Part shown: positions 1 through 7,642 of the stretch, piece by piece
Layout of the letters: each line of letters begins with the position of its first letter
How positions within the stretch are numbered: the stretch's first letter is position 1
Assembly (NCBI GenBank): GCA_021201965.1
Contig: JAJQDY010000034.1
Span: 1-36,272 of the forward strand
Reading direction: 5' to 3'
DNA: 36,272 bases
Origin: Phascolarctobacterium sp.
Lineage (GTDB): Bacteria; Bacillota; Negativicutes; Acidaminococcales; Acidaminococcaceae
The notes under the pieces: model-generated
The model's input: only the letters and a program-made list of their open reading frames with translations
Databases searched by the model: none
What the model was told of the DNA's origin: nothing
Made by a program: the position numbers and the translations under genes

Positions 1-150
1 GCACCGAAAGGTCAATCAATGGATAACTTATCCGATGAGGACGTGGAATACGCTGCTGACTTGATCTGTGGACTGCCGCGTAAGGAACTGGGCTACCGTA
101 CACCGGAAGAACTCTTTGACGCTTGCCTGGATGAAATCTACACTGCGTGA
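1..150 (+). CDS. IS30-family transposase, C-terminal fragment (5' part outside window)
   Basis: The open frame enters from the window edge and ends at TGA 148-150, giving 49 residues. It starts with the PKG turn that follows the last catalytic glutamate region of IS30 transposases and contains LPRKELGYRTPEELF, the family's characteristic C-terminal NxRPRKxLGYxTPxE-like motif. The DDE catalytic residues themselves lie upstream, outside the window, so activity cannot be judged. It is the only clear + strand gene in the window. Assignment to IS30 rests on this motif and on the position close to the element's end; the exact ISfinder group is unknown. Confidence 0.8.
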   Translation, partial: APKGQSMDNLSDEDVEYAADLICGLPRKELGYRTPEELFDACLDEIYTA

Positions 151-152
151 GT

Positions 153-187
153 AGCAGAGCCATTTGGCAGGGTCAAGTGGCTCTGCT
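153..187 (+). repeat. Subterminal stem-loop of the IS element
   Basis: AGCAGAGCCA (153-162) and TGGCTCTGCT (178-187) form a perfect 10-bp inverted repeat with a 15-nt loop, starting 2 bp after the transposase stop. There is no T-run behind it, so it is a weak candidate for an intrinsic terminator; it may end transposase transcription or protect the mRNA 3' end. A second, small palindrome, CCAGCT-A-AGCTGG, lies a little further on within the terminal repeat. Confidence 0.6.
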
Positions 188-256
188 GTTGGGTAATCAA
201 GCCCAGCTAAGCTGGACTCTATTAAACTTTTACACGGATGTGTTCAACTTGCACTT
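186..256 (+). repeat. IS terminal segment, copy A (inverted partner at 36202-36272)
   Basis: These 71 bases are the reverse complement of the last 71 bases of the window with one mismatch. They include the IS terminus, which read inwards from the tip is AAGTGCAAGTTGAAC. The two copies are oriented with their ends facing each other across the 36 kb between them. Just outside each terminus, after two unlike bases, the flanks share AATTTTCG. Confidence 0.9.
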
Positions 257-300
257 GCAATTTTCGCATAAAAAGTATCAACATGCTGCAGTTTAAGCAT
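257..300 (-). pseudogene. livF: livF remnant, amino-acid ABC transporter ATPase, cut by the IS element
   Basis: The ATG at 298-300 opens a frame reading MLKLQHVDTFYAKI, which matches the usual start of LivF (family form LxxxxVxxxYGxIxAL). After 14 codons it runs into the IS terminus and stops at TGA 244-246. LivF is the second ATPase of the Liv/HAAT branched-chain amino-acid importer and is normally about 235 residues, so over 90% of the gene is missing here. Its 5' end overlapped the 3' end of livG, as is usual. The glycine of the YGKI motif is already alanine, which fits decay of the whole operon. Confidence 0.75.
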
Positions 301-1077
301 TTTCCCCCTCCGGTCCAAGATATGTGCATCAATAACCTGCTGATTTAACGCGACTTCATTAAATGTGCCAAAGGCTATATTTTTTCCATAATTCAAGACC
401 ATAACTTTATCTACAAGACCTTTAACAAAGGCCATATCATGCTCAACAACAATAACAGTAAGCTGCGGCAAAGCCTTTTTTACCTTCAGCAAATCATTCA
501 TTAATTTTATCGTTCCCATACTGTCCATACCGGCAGAAGGTTCGTCGAGAAGAATAACCCGAGGCTCCGATGCAATAGCCCTGCAGATTTCAAGCCGCCG
601 CCTGACAGAATAAGGAAGGTCTTTGGCAAACTTGTCAGCCTTGCTTATCAGAAGATCTTCGAAAATCCGCATAATATCAAGAGCTTTTTGTATAACATCA
701 GCATTTTTTTCTTTATTTTTTCTGGAAGAAAAAAGTCCACCAAAAATCGGCGCCTCGCGTACGTCTTTAAGTCACATCACAACGTTTTCGTGGACACTTA
801 AATTCCAGAACAAGCGTCCATTCTGGAAAGTACGGGAAATGCCTTTTCTGAAAACCAAATCCGGACGCAGTCCATGAATATTTTCACAGTCGAGAAGAAT
901 TTCCACGCAGGTAGGCTTATAGATTCCAGATAGCAAATTGAATAAGGTCGTTTTCCCACTAACGTTGGGACCGATAATACCAAAAACTTCTCCCTGGTTT
1001 AGGGCAAAACTGACATTATCTACTGCGGTAACACCGCCGAATTTTATGGTAAGATCCTTTACTTCAATAATACTTAT
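293..1077 (-). pseudogene. livG: livG pseudogene, amino-acid ABC transporter ATPase
   Basis: Read in one frame from 1077, the conceptual product follows LivG almost throughout (IIEVKDLTIKFGGVTAVD, then an ABC ATPase ending near AGMD and VVEHDM). It carries several lesions. The expected start is ATA (1075-1077), although one G-to-A change would restore an ATGA overlap with livM. The Walker A reads GPNVSGKTT with Val39 for Gly. The LivG signature LPYGxxRRLE reads LPYSVRRRLE. A TGA stop lies at 772-774. An extra CA near 322-326 shifts the last ten codons, so the frame runs into livF instead of stopping at 293-295. Walker B (VILLDEP) is intact. The protein would have been one of two cytoplasmic ATPases of a Liv importer; no functional product is expected. 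Confidence 0.85.
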
Positions 1078-2226
1078 ACCTTCTCGGCCTCCTTCTCCTT
1101 AAAAATACGGTATTTGAATGGTAAACCGTCATCTCGCATAAAGAGTAGGCAAAATACAATAATCAGCCCATAAAAGAATATACGATAATCTTCAAATACC
1201 CTGAATTTTTCTGGAAAAACCGTTAAAAAGAGTGCTCCTGCTATTGCTCCTGGAATAGAATCAAGACAACCTAAAATTATCATACTGATAATAATAATTG
1301 ACAAACCATAGCCAAAATTTTCAGGTGCAATGAAGTTAATCATTCCTGCATATATTCCTCCAGCCAGGCCGCCGAAAATAGCGCCAATGGCAAAAGCATA
1401 AAGCTTATAGCGTTTAAGGTTCATTCCGTAGCACTAGGCAGCCAATTGGTCCTCGCGCATGGATGGCATTTAAAGAAAGCCCGAAGAATGAATTACTGAG
1501 ATAATAAATTGTCATTACGGAAATAATAAGTACTGCAAGAATCAGATAATAAAAATTCGCCAGATAATTCATGGACATAAACCCAAAATAAATGCTTGTG
1601 GCAAAGTCATGCGAAAAAAGTACCGGCGAAGGGATGTCTATAAGTCCATTCGTCCCTACTGTAACACTTTCAGCATTCAGTGCAATTTCCTGAACGATAA
1701 GGCCGAAAGCAATTATACCTAAGGCAAGATAATGCCCTTTTACGCGCAGCGCCGGCAGTTCCAGAAGAATAACAACAAAAAATGCAAATAGCCCGCCTAA
1801 AGGAAATGCTATCCAGAAACTTATCCCTATTTTTAATGTCAAGATACCGACCGTATAGGCTCCAATAGCCTAAAAGGCTGCATATCCCAGACAGATAAGT
1901 CCTGCACGCCAAGTCATAAGATTCAGGCCAAGTACCATCATAGCATTCATCATAGCAAAATTGATGACCTGCATCCAATAGGCATCACCGCCGATTAAAA
2001 ATGGAAATGCTCAAGCCAGAACAGCCATAAAAAGTCCGGCTTTCGGAAGATTATCGGCATAAAGTCTTTCCAACTTGGCAAGTCTGTCTTTCTTTTTGCG
2101 CCTCAAGTAAAAAATTGCAACCGCAACTGCTATTATATAGACAGCTACTAGCGGTGGCTCTTCAATTATTATAAAAGCCAGGAACAAAACATATAAAATT
2201 ATTTCCGAAAGAAAAATTTGTGACAT
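1074..2226 (-). pseudogene. livM: livM pseudogene, amino-acid ABC transporter permease
   Basis: The ATG at 2224-2226 starts a hydrophobic N-terminus followed by the LivM core (GLNLMTWRAGLICLGYAAF, then AIGAYT, and further on LPALRVKGHYLALGIIAFG). The frame is broken by TGA 2011-2013, TAG 1870-1872, an indel near 1460 within the AIHAR loop, and TAG 1434-1436 just before GMNLKRYKLYAFAIGAIFGG. The last part is then intact to TAA 1074-1076. Family glycines are replaced at MTWRAG (Trp), TVGTNG (Val) and LGCLDSIPG (Cys). LivM is normally one of the two membrane permeases of the importer. Because the broken pieces align end to end with a full-length gene, this is decay rather than a novel small protein. 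Confidence 0.88.
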
Positions 2227-2237
2227 ATCCCATGCTC

Positions 2238-3162
2238 CTATATTTTTTCATATGCTTTTTCGCCAAACAGACCTGCTGGACGAAATACAAGACAAATAAT
2301 TACAATAATGAAGCTGATCATATCCTGATAGCTTGATCCGTCTGTAATGAAGCTTACAGTGAATATCTCCATGAAGCCTAGTAGCAAACCTCCGATTATG
2401 GCACCGTAAATATTGCCCAGCCCGTCTACTACTGCCGCTGCAAATCCCTTAATACTTGCCGCAAATCCCATATTGAATTTGACGATGTTATATGTCATGC
2501 CGTTCGTGAGTCCTGTAACAGATCCCAGTATGGATCCAATAATTAACGTAAAAATAAATATTTTCTTTACGTCAATACCCATCATCATGGCTATCCCTCT
2601 ATCCTTAGCCGTAGCACGGATATAACGGCAATATGTAGTATTTTAGATAAAACGATGCATTGCTGCAATCATAATAGTCGACAGCATAATACAAAGCAGG
2701 GTCTCTGGTTTTACCAGAGCCCAGCCAATGTGAATAGTATCCATTTCCACCAAAACCGGAAATGTCTGAGGATTCCTTCCGTCAGGAACAAAAAGCATGC
2801 CAGCTTCCCTAACTACGATTGATGCACCGAGAGTAATCAGAAGAGTCATAATATCAGAAGCATCACGCATAGGGCTAACTATATATTTTTCCAATACTGC
2901 CCCGAATAATGCGCAAATTATAATGACCACTGCCAAAATCAACAAGATAAACAGCAAAGATCCTTGAGTAAGACCGCAAGAAACTAAAACGCCGCTTGCG
3001 ATCATAGCTGCAAATGCTCCAAGCATGAACACTTCACCATAGGCAAAATTAACTACCTCAATTACACCAAAAAAACAGTGTGAATCCTACAGCAATCAGA
3101 GCATACATAACGCCAAGGCTCAAGGCATTGAGAAATTGCTGCGTAAGTACCGCACCTGTCAT
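2238..3162 (-). pseudogene. livH: livH pseudogene, amino-acid ABC transporter permease
   Basis: The ATG at 3160-3162 has a good AGGAG site upstream and gives the LivH start (LNALSLGVMYALIAVGFTLFF). A T7 run at about 3069-3075 then shifts the frame; with six T residues the reading continues as GVIEVVNFAYGEVFMLGAF, which is the conserved LivH motif. A TAA at 2643-2645 interrupts the loop that should read like TxxGRxxRATAxD and here reads NTTYCRYIRATAKD. The rest, including MGIDVKK and the C-terminal helices, is continuous to TAG 2238-2240. At least two lesions therefore separate it from a working permease. It lies between livK and livM as in standard liv operons. Confidence 0.88.
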
Positions 3163-3204
3163 TTATTTGCACTCCTAATGAATAAATTTATTTTTGAAAC
3201 ATTT

Positions 3205-4378
3205 CTATTTTTTTACTATTTTCTTATCCACTATCTGCAGATCTGCCTTCTCATAAGAGAGCCATTTACCATCTTCCGAAATAAAGGCGGTAATAAGCTT
3301 GTTCTGAGTCTGTCCTTTTTCATCAAAAGTCGTTTCGCCAATAACTCCATGATATCCCTTAGTAGCCCTCAAAACATCAATAACCTTGGCACGGTCAGTG
3401 GATTTTGCTCTATTTACGTCATCCATTATAACGCCTACTGCGTCATAGCCGAAATGACCATAATTTTCATAAGGCGCCGCAAATTTAGCCTTTGTGTAAT
3501 CTTCCATAAATTTTTTGCCTCCAGGCAGTTCTGCCAAAGGTTTCTCAATGTTGAAGGCTATAATACCATCAGCTGCAGGAGCAGCAATTTTGTTGAAGGT
3601 ATCTGAAATAATACCAGAATCGAAAAACATCAGGCAGTCCATCGGTAAATCCTTCATCTGACGGCGGATTAAAGCCGCTTCAGTTACCACACCACCAAAA
3701 TAGATTGCGTCATGGTTTTTGGCTTTGATATTAGTAAGAACAGCCGAGAAATTCTGCTACCCTACTGCGATACCGTCCTCAAATAAAACAGTGGCCACAT
3801 TTTTAACAGCAGCCCATGCAAATTGCTCTGCATTCGTTTTGCCATAGTCAGTACGGTCATTTATAAGGCAAAGGGTCTTAACTCCCCACTCCTTAGCAGC
3901 GCGTTCGCCTGCATACTCATTCTGAACATTTAAATGAGTCATGACGCGGGTTATTTCCTTATATCCTTTTTCCGTAATATCAGGATGAATAGCAGAAGCT
4001 ACTACTAAAGCACAGCCGTTTTTATGGAATACCGGAGCGGTAGCCAAAGCACAGCCGCTGTTAAAATGACCTGCCACAGCAACAATACTTTTATCCGCAA
4101 TAAGTTTATTAGCTGCCGCTACTGCGGCTGACGGGTCGCCTCCGTCATCTGCAGCAACCAGTTCGAATTTGTATGGATATTTCCCAGAAGCATTAGCCGT
4201 ATCAACAGCCAGCTGCGCAGAATTTTTAAGACCGATACCAAGTGCGGCATTCCCGCCTGTTAAAGGAGCAAGAAAGCCTATTTTTACAACTTCCTGCTTC
4301 TTCTCTCCGCTGCAGCCTGCAAACAGTGACATTGCTAAACCTGCAGCCACGAGGGAGCATAATATTTTTTAATTTCAT
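3205..4378 (-). pseudogene. livK: livK pseudogene, periplasmic amino-acid-binding lipoprotein
   Basis: From ATG 4376-4378 the first codons are followed by a frameshift in an A6 run (about 4365-4370). The downstream frame shows a lipoprotein signal peptide with lipobox LFAGC and then a type 1 periplasmic-binding fold (VVKIGFLAPLTGG, AVAGHFNSGCALATAPVF). An in-frame TAG at 3757-3759 splits the protein in the hinge region (DGIAVG-stop-QNFSAVLTNIKAK). The second lobe is then continuous to TAG 3205-3207. Family members bind leucine, isoleucine, valine or other neutral amino acids; the glycine riboswitch upstream suggests glycine relevance. The two lesions should abolish export and folding. Confidence 0.88.
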
Positions 4379-4410
4379 TTTCTAACCCTCTTAGGTTTGA
4401 CTTGAAGCGA

Positions 4411-4444
4411 ATAAAAAACACCAGAAGCTGCTTTAATTCTGGTG
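4411..4444 (-). terminator. Intrinsic terminator of the glycine-riboswitch leader
   Basis: On the minus strand CACCAGAA and TTCTGGTG (4437-4444 and 4419-4426) form an 8-bp stem with a 10-nt loop, followed directly by TTTTTTATT. It lies 45 nt after the second glycine aptamer and about 33 nt before the livK start, the usual place for a transcription-attenuating expression platform. An antiterminator pairing was not obvious by eye, so the sign of the response (on or off with glycine) is not assigned. Confidence 0.8.
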
Positions 4445-4488
4445 ATTAACATATATTAAACAAAATGTGATTATCCTTGTGTAATAAT

Positions 4489-4648
4489 ACTCTGTCCACG
4501 GGCCTGAGAGATTAGAGCAAAATGCCCCTTACACCTTCGGCGCCAATTTAAGGAACTCTTCAGAGTTGTGTCCATATACAGTACCCGTTTTTTAACAAAA
4601 CACCTAAGAGTGTTACTCCTTCGGTAGGTCAGACCTTCTCCCGTATAT
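4489..4648 (-). ncRNA. Tandem glycine riboswitch upstream of livK
   Basis: Two aptamers are visible on the minus strand. Aptamer 1 (about 4574-4648) is closed by ATATAC/GTATAT, has GGGAGA at its 5' side, the core CCGAAGGAGTAA, and GGAC after its closing strand. Aptamer 2 (4489-4566) is closed by ACTCTG/CAGAGT, has the core GCCGAAGGTGTAA, and ends CTCTCAGG...GGACAGAG, the hallmark 3' motif of glycine aptamers. The two are separated by a few nucleotides, as in cooperative tandem glycine riboswitches. The leader promoter lies upstream and a terminator downstream. Such switches normally control gcv genes or glycine/alanine carriers, so a Liv-type ABC operon is an unusual client. Confidence 0.88.
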
Positions 4649-4677
4649 TTCATTCACTTTTATTTACTTATGGAAAA

Positions 4678-4705
4678 ATTATAACACTATTTTATCCAAA
4701 TGCAA
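4678..4705 (-). promoter_or_regulatory. Promoter of the riboswitch-liv operon
   Basis: The minus strand shows TTGCAT (4700-4705), a 16-bp spacer and TATAAT (4678-4683) preceded by TG one base upstream, an extended -10. Transcription would start about 25 nt before the first aptamer. Confidence 0.7.
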
Positions 4706-4771
4706 TAATTAAAACACTTTTTATGTCATATTTTCCTCACAGACATATTACTATTGTATATAATGCAACAA

Positions 4772-4801
4772 TAAAAAAGCTCCGTATTACTATACGAAGC
4801 T
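4772..4801 (-). terminator. Intrinsic terminator of tRNA-Asn
   Basis: AGCTTCGTAT (4792-4801) pairs with ATACGGAGCT (4778-4787) on the minus strand, with one G-U pair and a 4-nt loop, followed by a T-run. It begins 7 nt after the tRNA 3' end. Confidence 0.85.
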
Positions 4802-4808
4802 GATCATC

Positions 4809-4884
4809 TGGCTCCCCGAGTAGGACTCGAACCTACGACGCCCTGATTAACAGTCAGGTGTTCTACCGGCTGAACTATCGGGGA
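4809..4884 (-). tRNA. tRNA-Asn (anticodon GTT)
   Basis: The 76-nt minus-strand sequence folds as a standard tRNA. The acceptor arms TCCCCGA/TCGGGGA pair fully, the anticodon loop in CTGACTGTTAATCAG carries GTT, and the T arm contains GGTTCGAGTCC. The 3' CCA is encoded (4809-4811). It lies as a single-gene unit between the cobalamin operon and the liv operon, with its own promoter and terminator. Confidence 0.95.
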
Positions 4885-4889
4885 ATTAT

Positions 4890-4913
4890 GTTAGTAACGC
4901 ACGGTTTACTAAC
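4890..4913 (-). other. Stem-loop at the predicted 5' end of the tRNA-Asn precursor
   Basis: GTTAGTAA (4906-4913) and TTACTAAC (4890-4897) form a perfect 8-bp stem with an 8-nt loop. Seven bases after the -10 box fall exactly at its first G, so the primary transcript would begin with this hairpin, 5 nt before the mature tRNA. There is no T-run, so it does not look like a terminator for cbiC. Confidence 0.5.
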
Positions 4914-4920
4914 GCTAATA

Positions 4921-4949
4921 ATTATACTTTCCATTAATTACTTTGTCAA
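4921..4949 (-). promoter_or_regulatory. Consensus promoter of tRNA-Asn
   Basis: TTGACA (4944-4949), a 17-bp spacer and TATAAT (4921-4926) match the sigma-A consensus at all twelve positions. It starts 3 bp after the cbiC stop codon, so the cobalamin operon and tRNA gene are nearly abutted. Confidence 0.9.
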
Positions 4950-4952
4950 CTG

Positions 4953-5582
4953 TTATTTACGAGTAAGCTTGTAAATAAGGGCATTACAGATAGCCGCAGC
5001 CACATTGCTTCCGCCTTTGCGCCCACTGGCCACTATATAAGGTACCCCAGTCTTCATAATAATTTCCTTGGACTCCACTACATTGACAAAACCTACCGGA
5101 ACACCGATAACAAGCTCTGGATTAATCTTCCCCTCTCTAACCAGCTCATCAAGGCGTACGAGAGCAGTAGGGGCATTCCCAATAGCAATGATCACAGGTC
5201 CCTCTACAGTGCACGCTTTTTCCATACATGCGGCAGCCATGGTCGTCCCAGCTTCCTTAGCCCTTGCCGCAACATCAGGGTCGCTCATAAAACAAACTGC
5301 TTTGACGCCCAGCTTTTCCATCCCCATTTTATTTATGCCGATACAGGCCATGTTCGTATCAGTGACAATAGTTACACCTTTTTTTAAGGCATCTAGAGCC
5401 TTTCCTACTACTCCGTCCGAAAAATGCAGTGTTCTTGCATAATCAAAATCAGCAGAAGTATGGATGACACGTTTTACAATATCAATTTTTTCATGGTCAA
5501 TTTTAAGTTCTCCCAATTCCTCGCCTATTATCTCCATGCTTCGTCTTTCAATATCTTTTGGCAATACATTCTGTAATTTCAT
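4953..5582 (-). CDS. cbiC: Cobalt-precorrin-8 methylmutase CbiC
   Basis: This 209-residue protein would catalyse the 1,5-methyl shift from C11 to C12 that turns cobalt-precorrin-8 into cobyrinate in the cytoplasm. The catalytic histidine lies in RVIHTSADFDYA near residue 41, and the family stretches GVTIVTDTNMACIGIN and GVPVGFVNVVESKE are present. Length matches CbiC/CobH (about 205-215). I place the start at ATG 5580-5582, which has AGGTAGG at good spacing; an upstream TTG would overlap cobA. It is the last gene of the 14-gene cobalamin operon, 7 bp after cobA, although it acts earlier in the pathway than its two upstream neighbours. Confidence 0.93.
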   Translation of the reverse strand: MKLQNVLPKDIERRSMEIIGEELGELKIDHEKIDIVKRVIHTSADFDYARTLHFSDGVVGKALDALKKGVTIVTDTNMACIGINKMGMEKLGVKAVCFMSDPDVAARAKEAGTTMAAACMEKACTVEGPVIIAIGNAPTALVRLDELVREGKINPELVIGVPVGFVNVVESKEIIMKTGVPYIVASGRKGGSNVAAAICNALIYKLTRK

Positions 5583-5589
5583 TTTCGGC

Positions 5590-6120
5590 CTACCTTTCAA
5601 TACCTTCCCTTGCTTTAATCAATTTGTCAAATGGGTGACATATTTTACATATTTCAGATACATAGTCGCCCATTCTAAGAAGTTCAGGCGACGGATTTCG
5701 CCCCGTCAGTACAACTTCCATTTCAGGTGCTTTCTTCTTCAAAAAATCTATAAGCATCTTTTCCTCAAAAAGCCCCTTATCGCAAGCGCCTAGGATTTCA
5801 TCAAGAATCAAAAGATCTATCTCACTTGCAGAACACTTTTCCCGCATCTGTTCAAATAATACCTCATGCGCCTTGAGGACCTGGCTTTTTTCATCCGCTG
5901 TCATCTGGAACGTGAATTTAGATGTTTCCTTACCGCGCAGCACCTCCACTCCCGGCAGGAGTGCAAGGCTTTTCAGTTCGCCCGTATCTCTGTTTTTCAA
6001 AAACTGTACTATAAGAACCTTATTGCCGTGTCCACTGCATCTTAAGGCCAGCCCCATGGCGGCTGTTGTCTTGCCTTTACCGTCACCGCAATAAATATGG
6101 ATCAGTCCTCCATCTCTCAT
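5590..6120 (-). CDS. cobA: Corrinoid adenosyltransferase (CobA/CobO/BtuR family)
   Basis: The product of 176 residues transfers the adenosyl group of ATP to the cobalt of reduced corrinoids, making adenosylcobyrinate a,c-diamide or adenosylcobinamide. It has the N-terminal P-loop GDGKGKTTAAMG (residues 12-23) and the family pattern LLILDEILGACDKG around the Walker B position, followed by VVLTGRNPSPELL. Length is typical for the short CobO/BtuR form. The gene starts on the base after the cobyric acid synthase stop (TAA then ATG), with GGAGG just upstream inside that gene, so the two are probably translationally coupled. The name CobA here means the Salmonella adenosyltransferase, not the uroporphyrinogen methylase of the same symbol. 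Confidence 0.93.
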   Translation of the reverse strand: MRDGGLIHIYCGDGKGKTTAAMGLALRCSGHGNKVLIVQFLKNRDTGELKSLALLPGVEVLRGKETSKFTFQMTADEKSQVLKAHEVLFEQMREKCSASEIDLLILDEILGACDKGLFEEKMLIDFLKKKAPEMEVVLTGRNPSPELLRMGDYVSEICKICHPFDKLIKAREGIER

Positions 6121-7641
6121 TTATATACCAGCCTCCAGAATTGCATAGACTTTCTTTATATCAATGTTTTTACGCACGCTGTCTGCAAGAATATCATACT
6201 GCTGTTTTTTATATTCGACAAAATCTACAGTCTTCACGTTATCCATGCTTAAGCCTTTTTTTGCCAGCAGAGCAGATACAATCTGCGCAGCAATTCCTTC
6301 ACCATCAAATATTCCGTGGATATAGGTTCCATAAATATTCATTTTATCAGTAATATTCTGTGAACCTTCAGGCATGATCGCGCCTTCTTCATGAATGGGT
6401 CTGATTTTCGTAAGAGAATTGGCTTCTGCAAACGTAGTCACACCGGAATGTATCTCATAACCAAATAGTGTCTTATTGCTTAAAACTGAAAAGATTCCCT
6501 TTATACTGCCAAAAGTACCTTCCATCTGTATTGTACGCTTTTTTTCAATGAATTCCGTTTCAATATCAAGAAGACCCATCCCATGAGTAACGCCACCTTC
6601 CTCCACACCATAGGGATCGGAAATGTTTTTGCCAAGAATCTGATATCCGCCGCAAATGCCGAAGACAACTGTTCCGTTATCAGCCTTCTTCAAAATTTCA
6701 GCCTCCAGGCCGCTTTGCCTCATCCATTTCAGATCGCCAATAGTATTTTTCGTACCCGGTATAATAATCATATCAGGGTTGCCAAGATCCACGACGGATG
6801 TAACATACCTCAGAGAAACACCCGGTATCAGCTCAAAAACGTTAAAGTCCGTATAATTTGACATGCGCGGCAGGCGTACGACCACAATGTCGACAAGGTT
6901 AACTTCCGTATGACTTATTAAGCGGTCTGAAAGACTGTCTTCATCTTCTATGTCCACATTCAGCATAGGCAAGACTCCCACAACGGGCACGCCTGTCTTT
7001 TCTTCTATCATGTCCAGTCCGGGGCACAATATTTCAATATCACCACGGAATTTATTAATGATAATACCCTTTACCATTGACCTCTCTTCAGGATCCATCA
7101 ACATAAGCGTGCCGTATATCAAAGCAAATACCCCTCCCCGGTCAATATCAGCCACGAGAAGAACAGGTGCTTTAGCCATTTTTGCCATACCCATATTCAC
7201 GATGTCTTGTGATTTTAAATTAATCTCTGCAGGACTGCCTGCACCTTCCAGAACGATAATATCAAATTCCACGTCCAGCTTGTTATAGGCTTTCATAATA
7301 TCCGGAATGAGGGTAGTTTTAAATTTAAAATATTCATCAGCAGTCATGGTTCCGATGGCCTCACCATTGACGATTACCTGAGAACCGTTGTCACTGGTCG
7401 GTTTTAAGAGGATGGGATTCATCAGGACGCTAGGCTCTACATTGGCAGCTTCCGCCTGAACAACCTGTGCCCTTCCCATTTCCGCCCCTTCCCTGGTAAT
7501 AAAAGAATTAAGAGCCATATTTTGGGATTTGAAGGGTGCCACCTTTTTGCCGTCCTGATTAAATACACGGCATAATCCGGCCGTCACAAGACTTTTTCCT
7601 GCATTTGACATGGTTCCCTGGACCATAATTGCTTTTGCCAT
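6121..7641 (-). CDS. cbiP: Cobyric acid synthase CbiP/CobQ
   Basis: This 506-residue amidotransferase amidates side chains b, d, e and g of adenosylcobyrinate a,c-diamide, using ATP and glutamine. The N-terminal synthetase domain starts [17 protein letters not shown] with the P-loop-like GTMSNAGKS, and continues through [13 protein letters not shown] and [13 protein letters not shown]. The C-terminal class I glutaminase domain has the nucleophile cysteine in [11 protein letters not shown] (about residue 330) and the histidine in [10 protein letters not shown]. The start at ATG 7639-7641 lies 1 bp after the TGA of the ApgM-like gene and has GGAAAGAG upstream. Length is normal for the family. 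Confidence 0.95.
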   Translation of the reverse strand: MAKAIMVQGTMSNAGKSLVTAGLCRVFNQDGKKVAPFKSQNMALNSFITREGAEMGRAQVVQAEAANVEPSVLMNPILLKPTSDNGSQVIVNGEAIGTMTADEYFKFKTTLIPDIMKAYNKLDVEFDIIVLEGAGSPAEINLKSQDIVNMGMAKMAKAPVLLVADIDRGGVFALIYGTLMLMDPEERSMVKGIIINKFRGDIEILCPGLDMIEEKTGVPVVGVLPMLNVDIEDEDSLSDRLISHTEVNLVDIVVVRLPRMSNYTDFNVFELIPGVSLRYVTSVVDLGNPDMIIIPGTKNTIGDLKWMRQSGLEAEILKKADNGTVVFGICGGYQILGKNISDPYGVEEGGVTHGMGLLDIETEFIEKKRTIQMEGTFGSIKGIFSVLSNKTLFGYEIHSGVTTFAEANSLTKIRPIHEEGAIMPEGSQNITDKMNIYGTYIHGIFDGEGIAAQIVSALLAKKGLSMDNVKTVDFVEYKKQQYDILADSVRKNIDIKKVYAILEAGI

Positions 7642-7642
7642 A

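Larger units (their letters stand above)
1..256 (+). mobile_element. Right end of an IS30-family insertion sequence, cut by the window edge
   Basis: The segment holds the C-terminal end of a transposase, a stem-loop, and a terminal stretch that recurs inverted at the other end of the window. Bases 186-256 match the reverse complement of 36202-36272 at 70 of 71 positions, the only difference being T versus C at 241. The element boundary is therefore placed at about 256, where the two copies stop matching. The insertion lies in livF, which retains 14 codons beyond this point. The left end of the element and most of the transposase lie outside the window, so target duplications cannot be checked. 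Confidence 0.85.

Noticed and set aside
244-672. A 142-residue open frame that looks like an independent protein
   Set aside because: It is the 3' half of livG fused by a 2-bp insertion to the first codons of livF and ended by IS sequence; reported as pseudogenes.
1670-1978. Open frame overlapping livM in another frame
   Set aside because: No family resemblance; the livM frame, with its stops, explains this stretch.
1074-4378. liv lesions as sequencing errors
   Set aside because: Two are homopolymer indels and could be errors, but there are also several nonsense and missense changes at invariant residues, which base-calling errors in a single block would not explain.
4471-4653. A 60-residue open frame over the glycine riboswitch
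   Set aside because: It coincides with aptamer stems, has no ribosome-binding site and no recognisable protein pattern.
4890-4913. Hairpin after cbiC as terminator of the cobalamin operon
   Set aside because: No T-run on either side, and it falls at the predicted start of the tRNA-Asn transcript. I see no clear terminator for the cobalamin operon.
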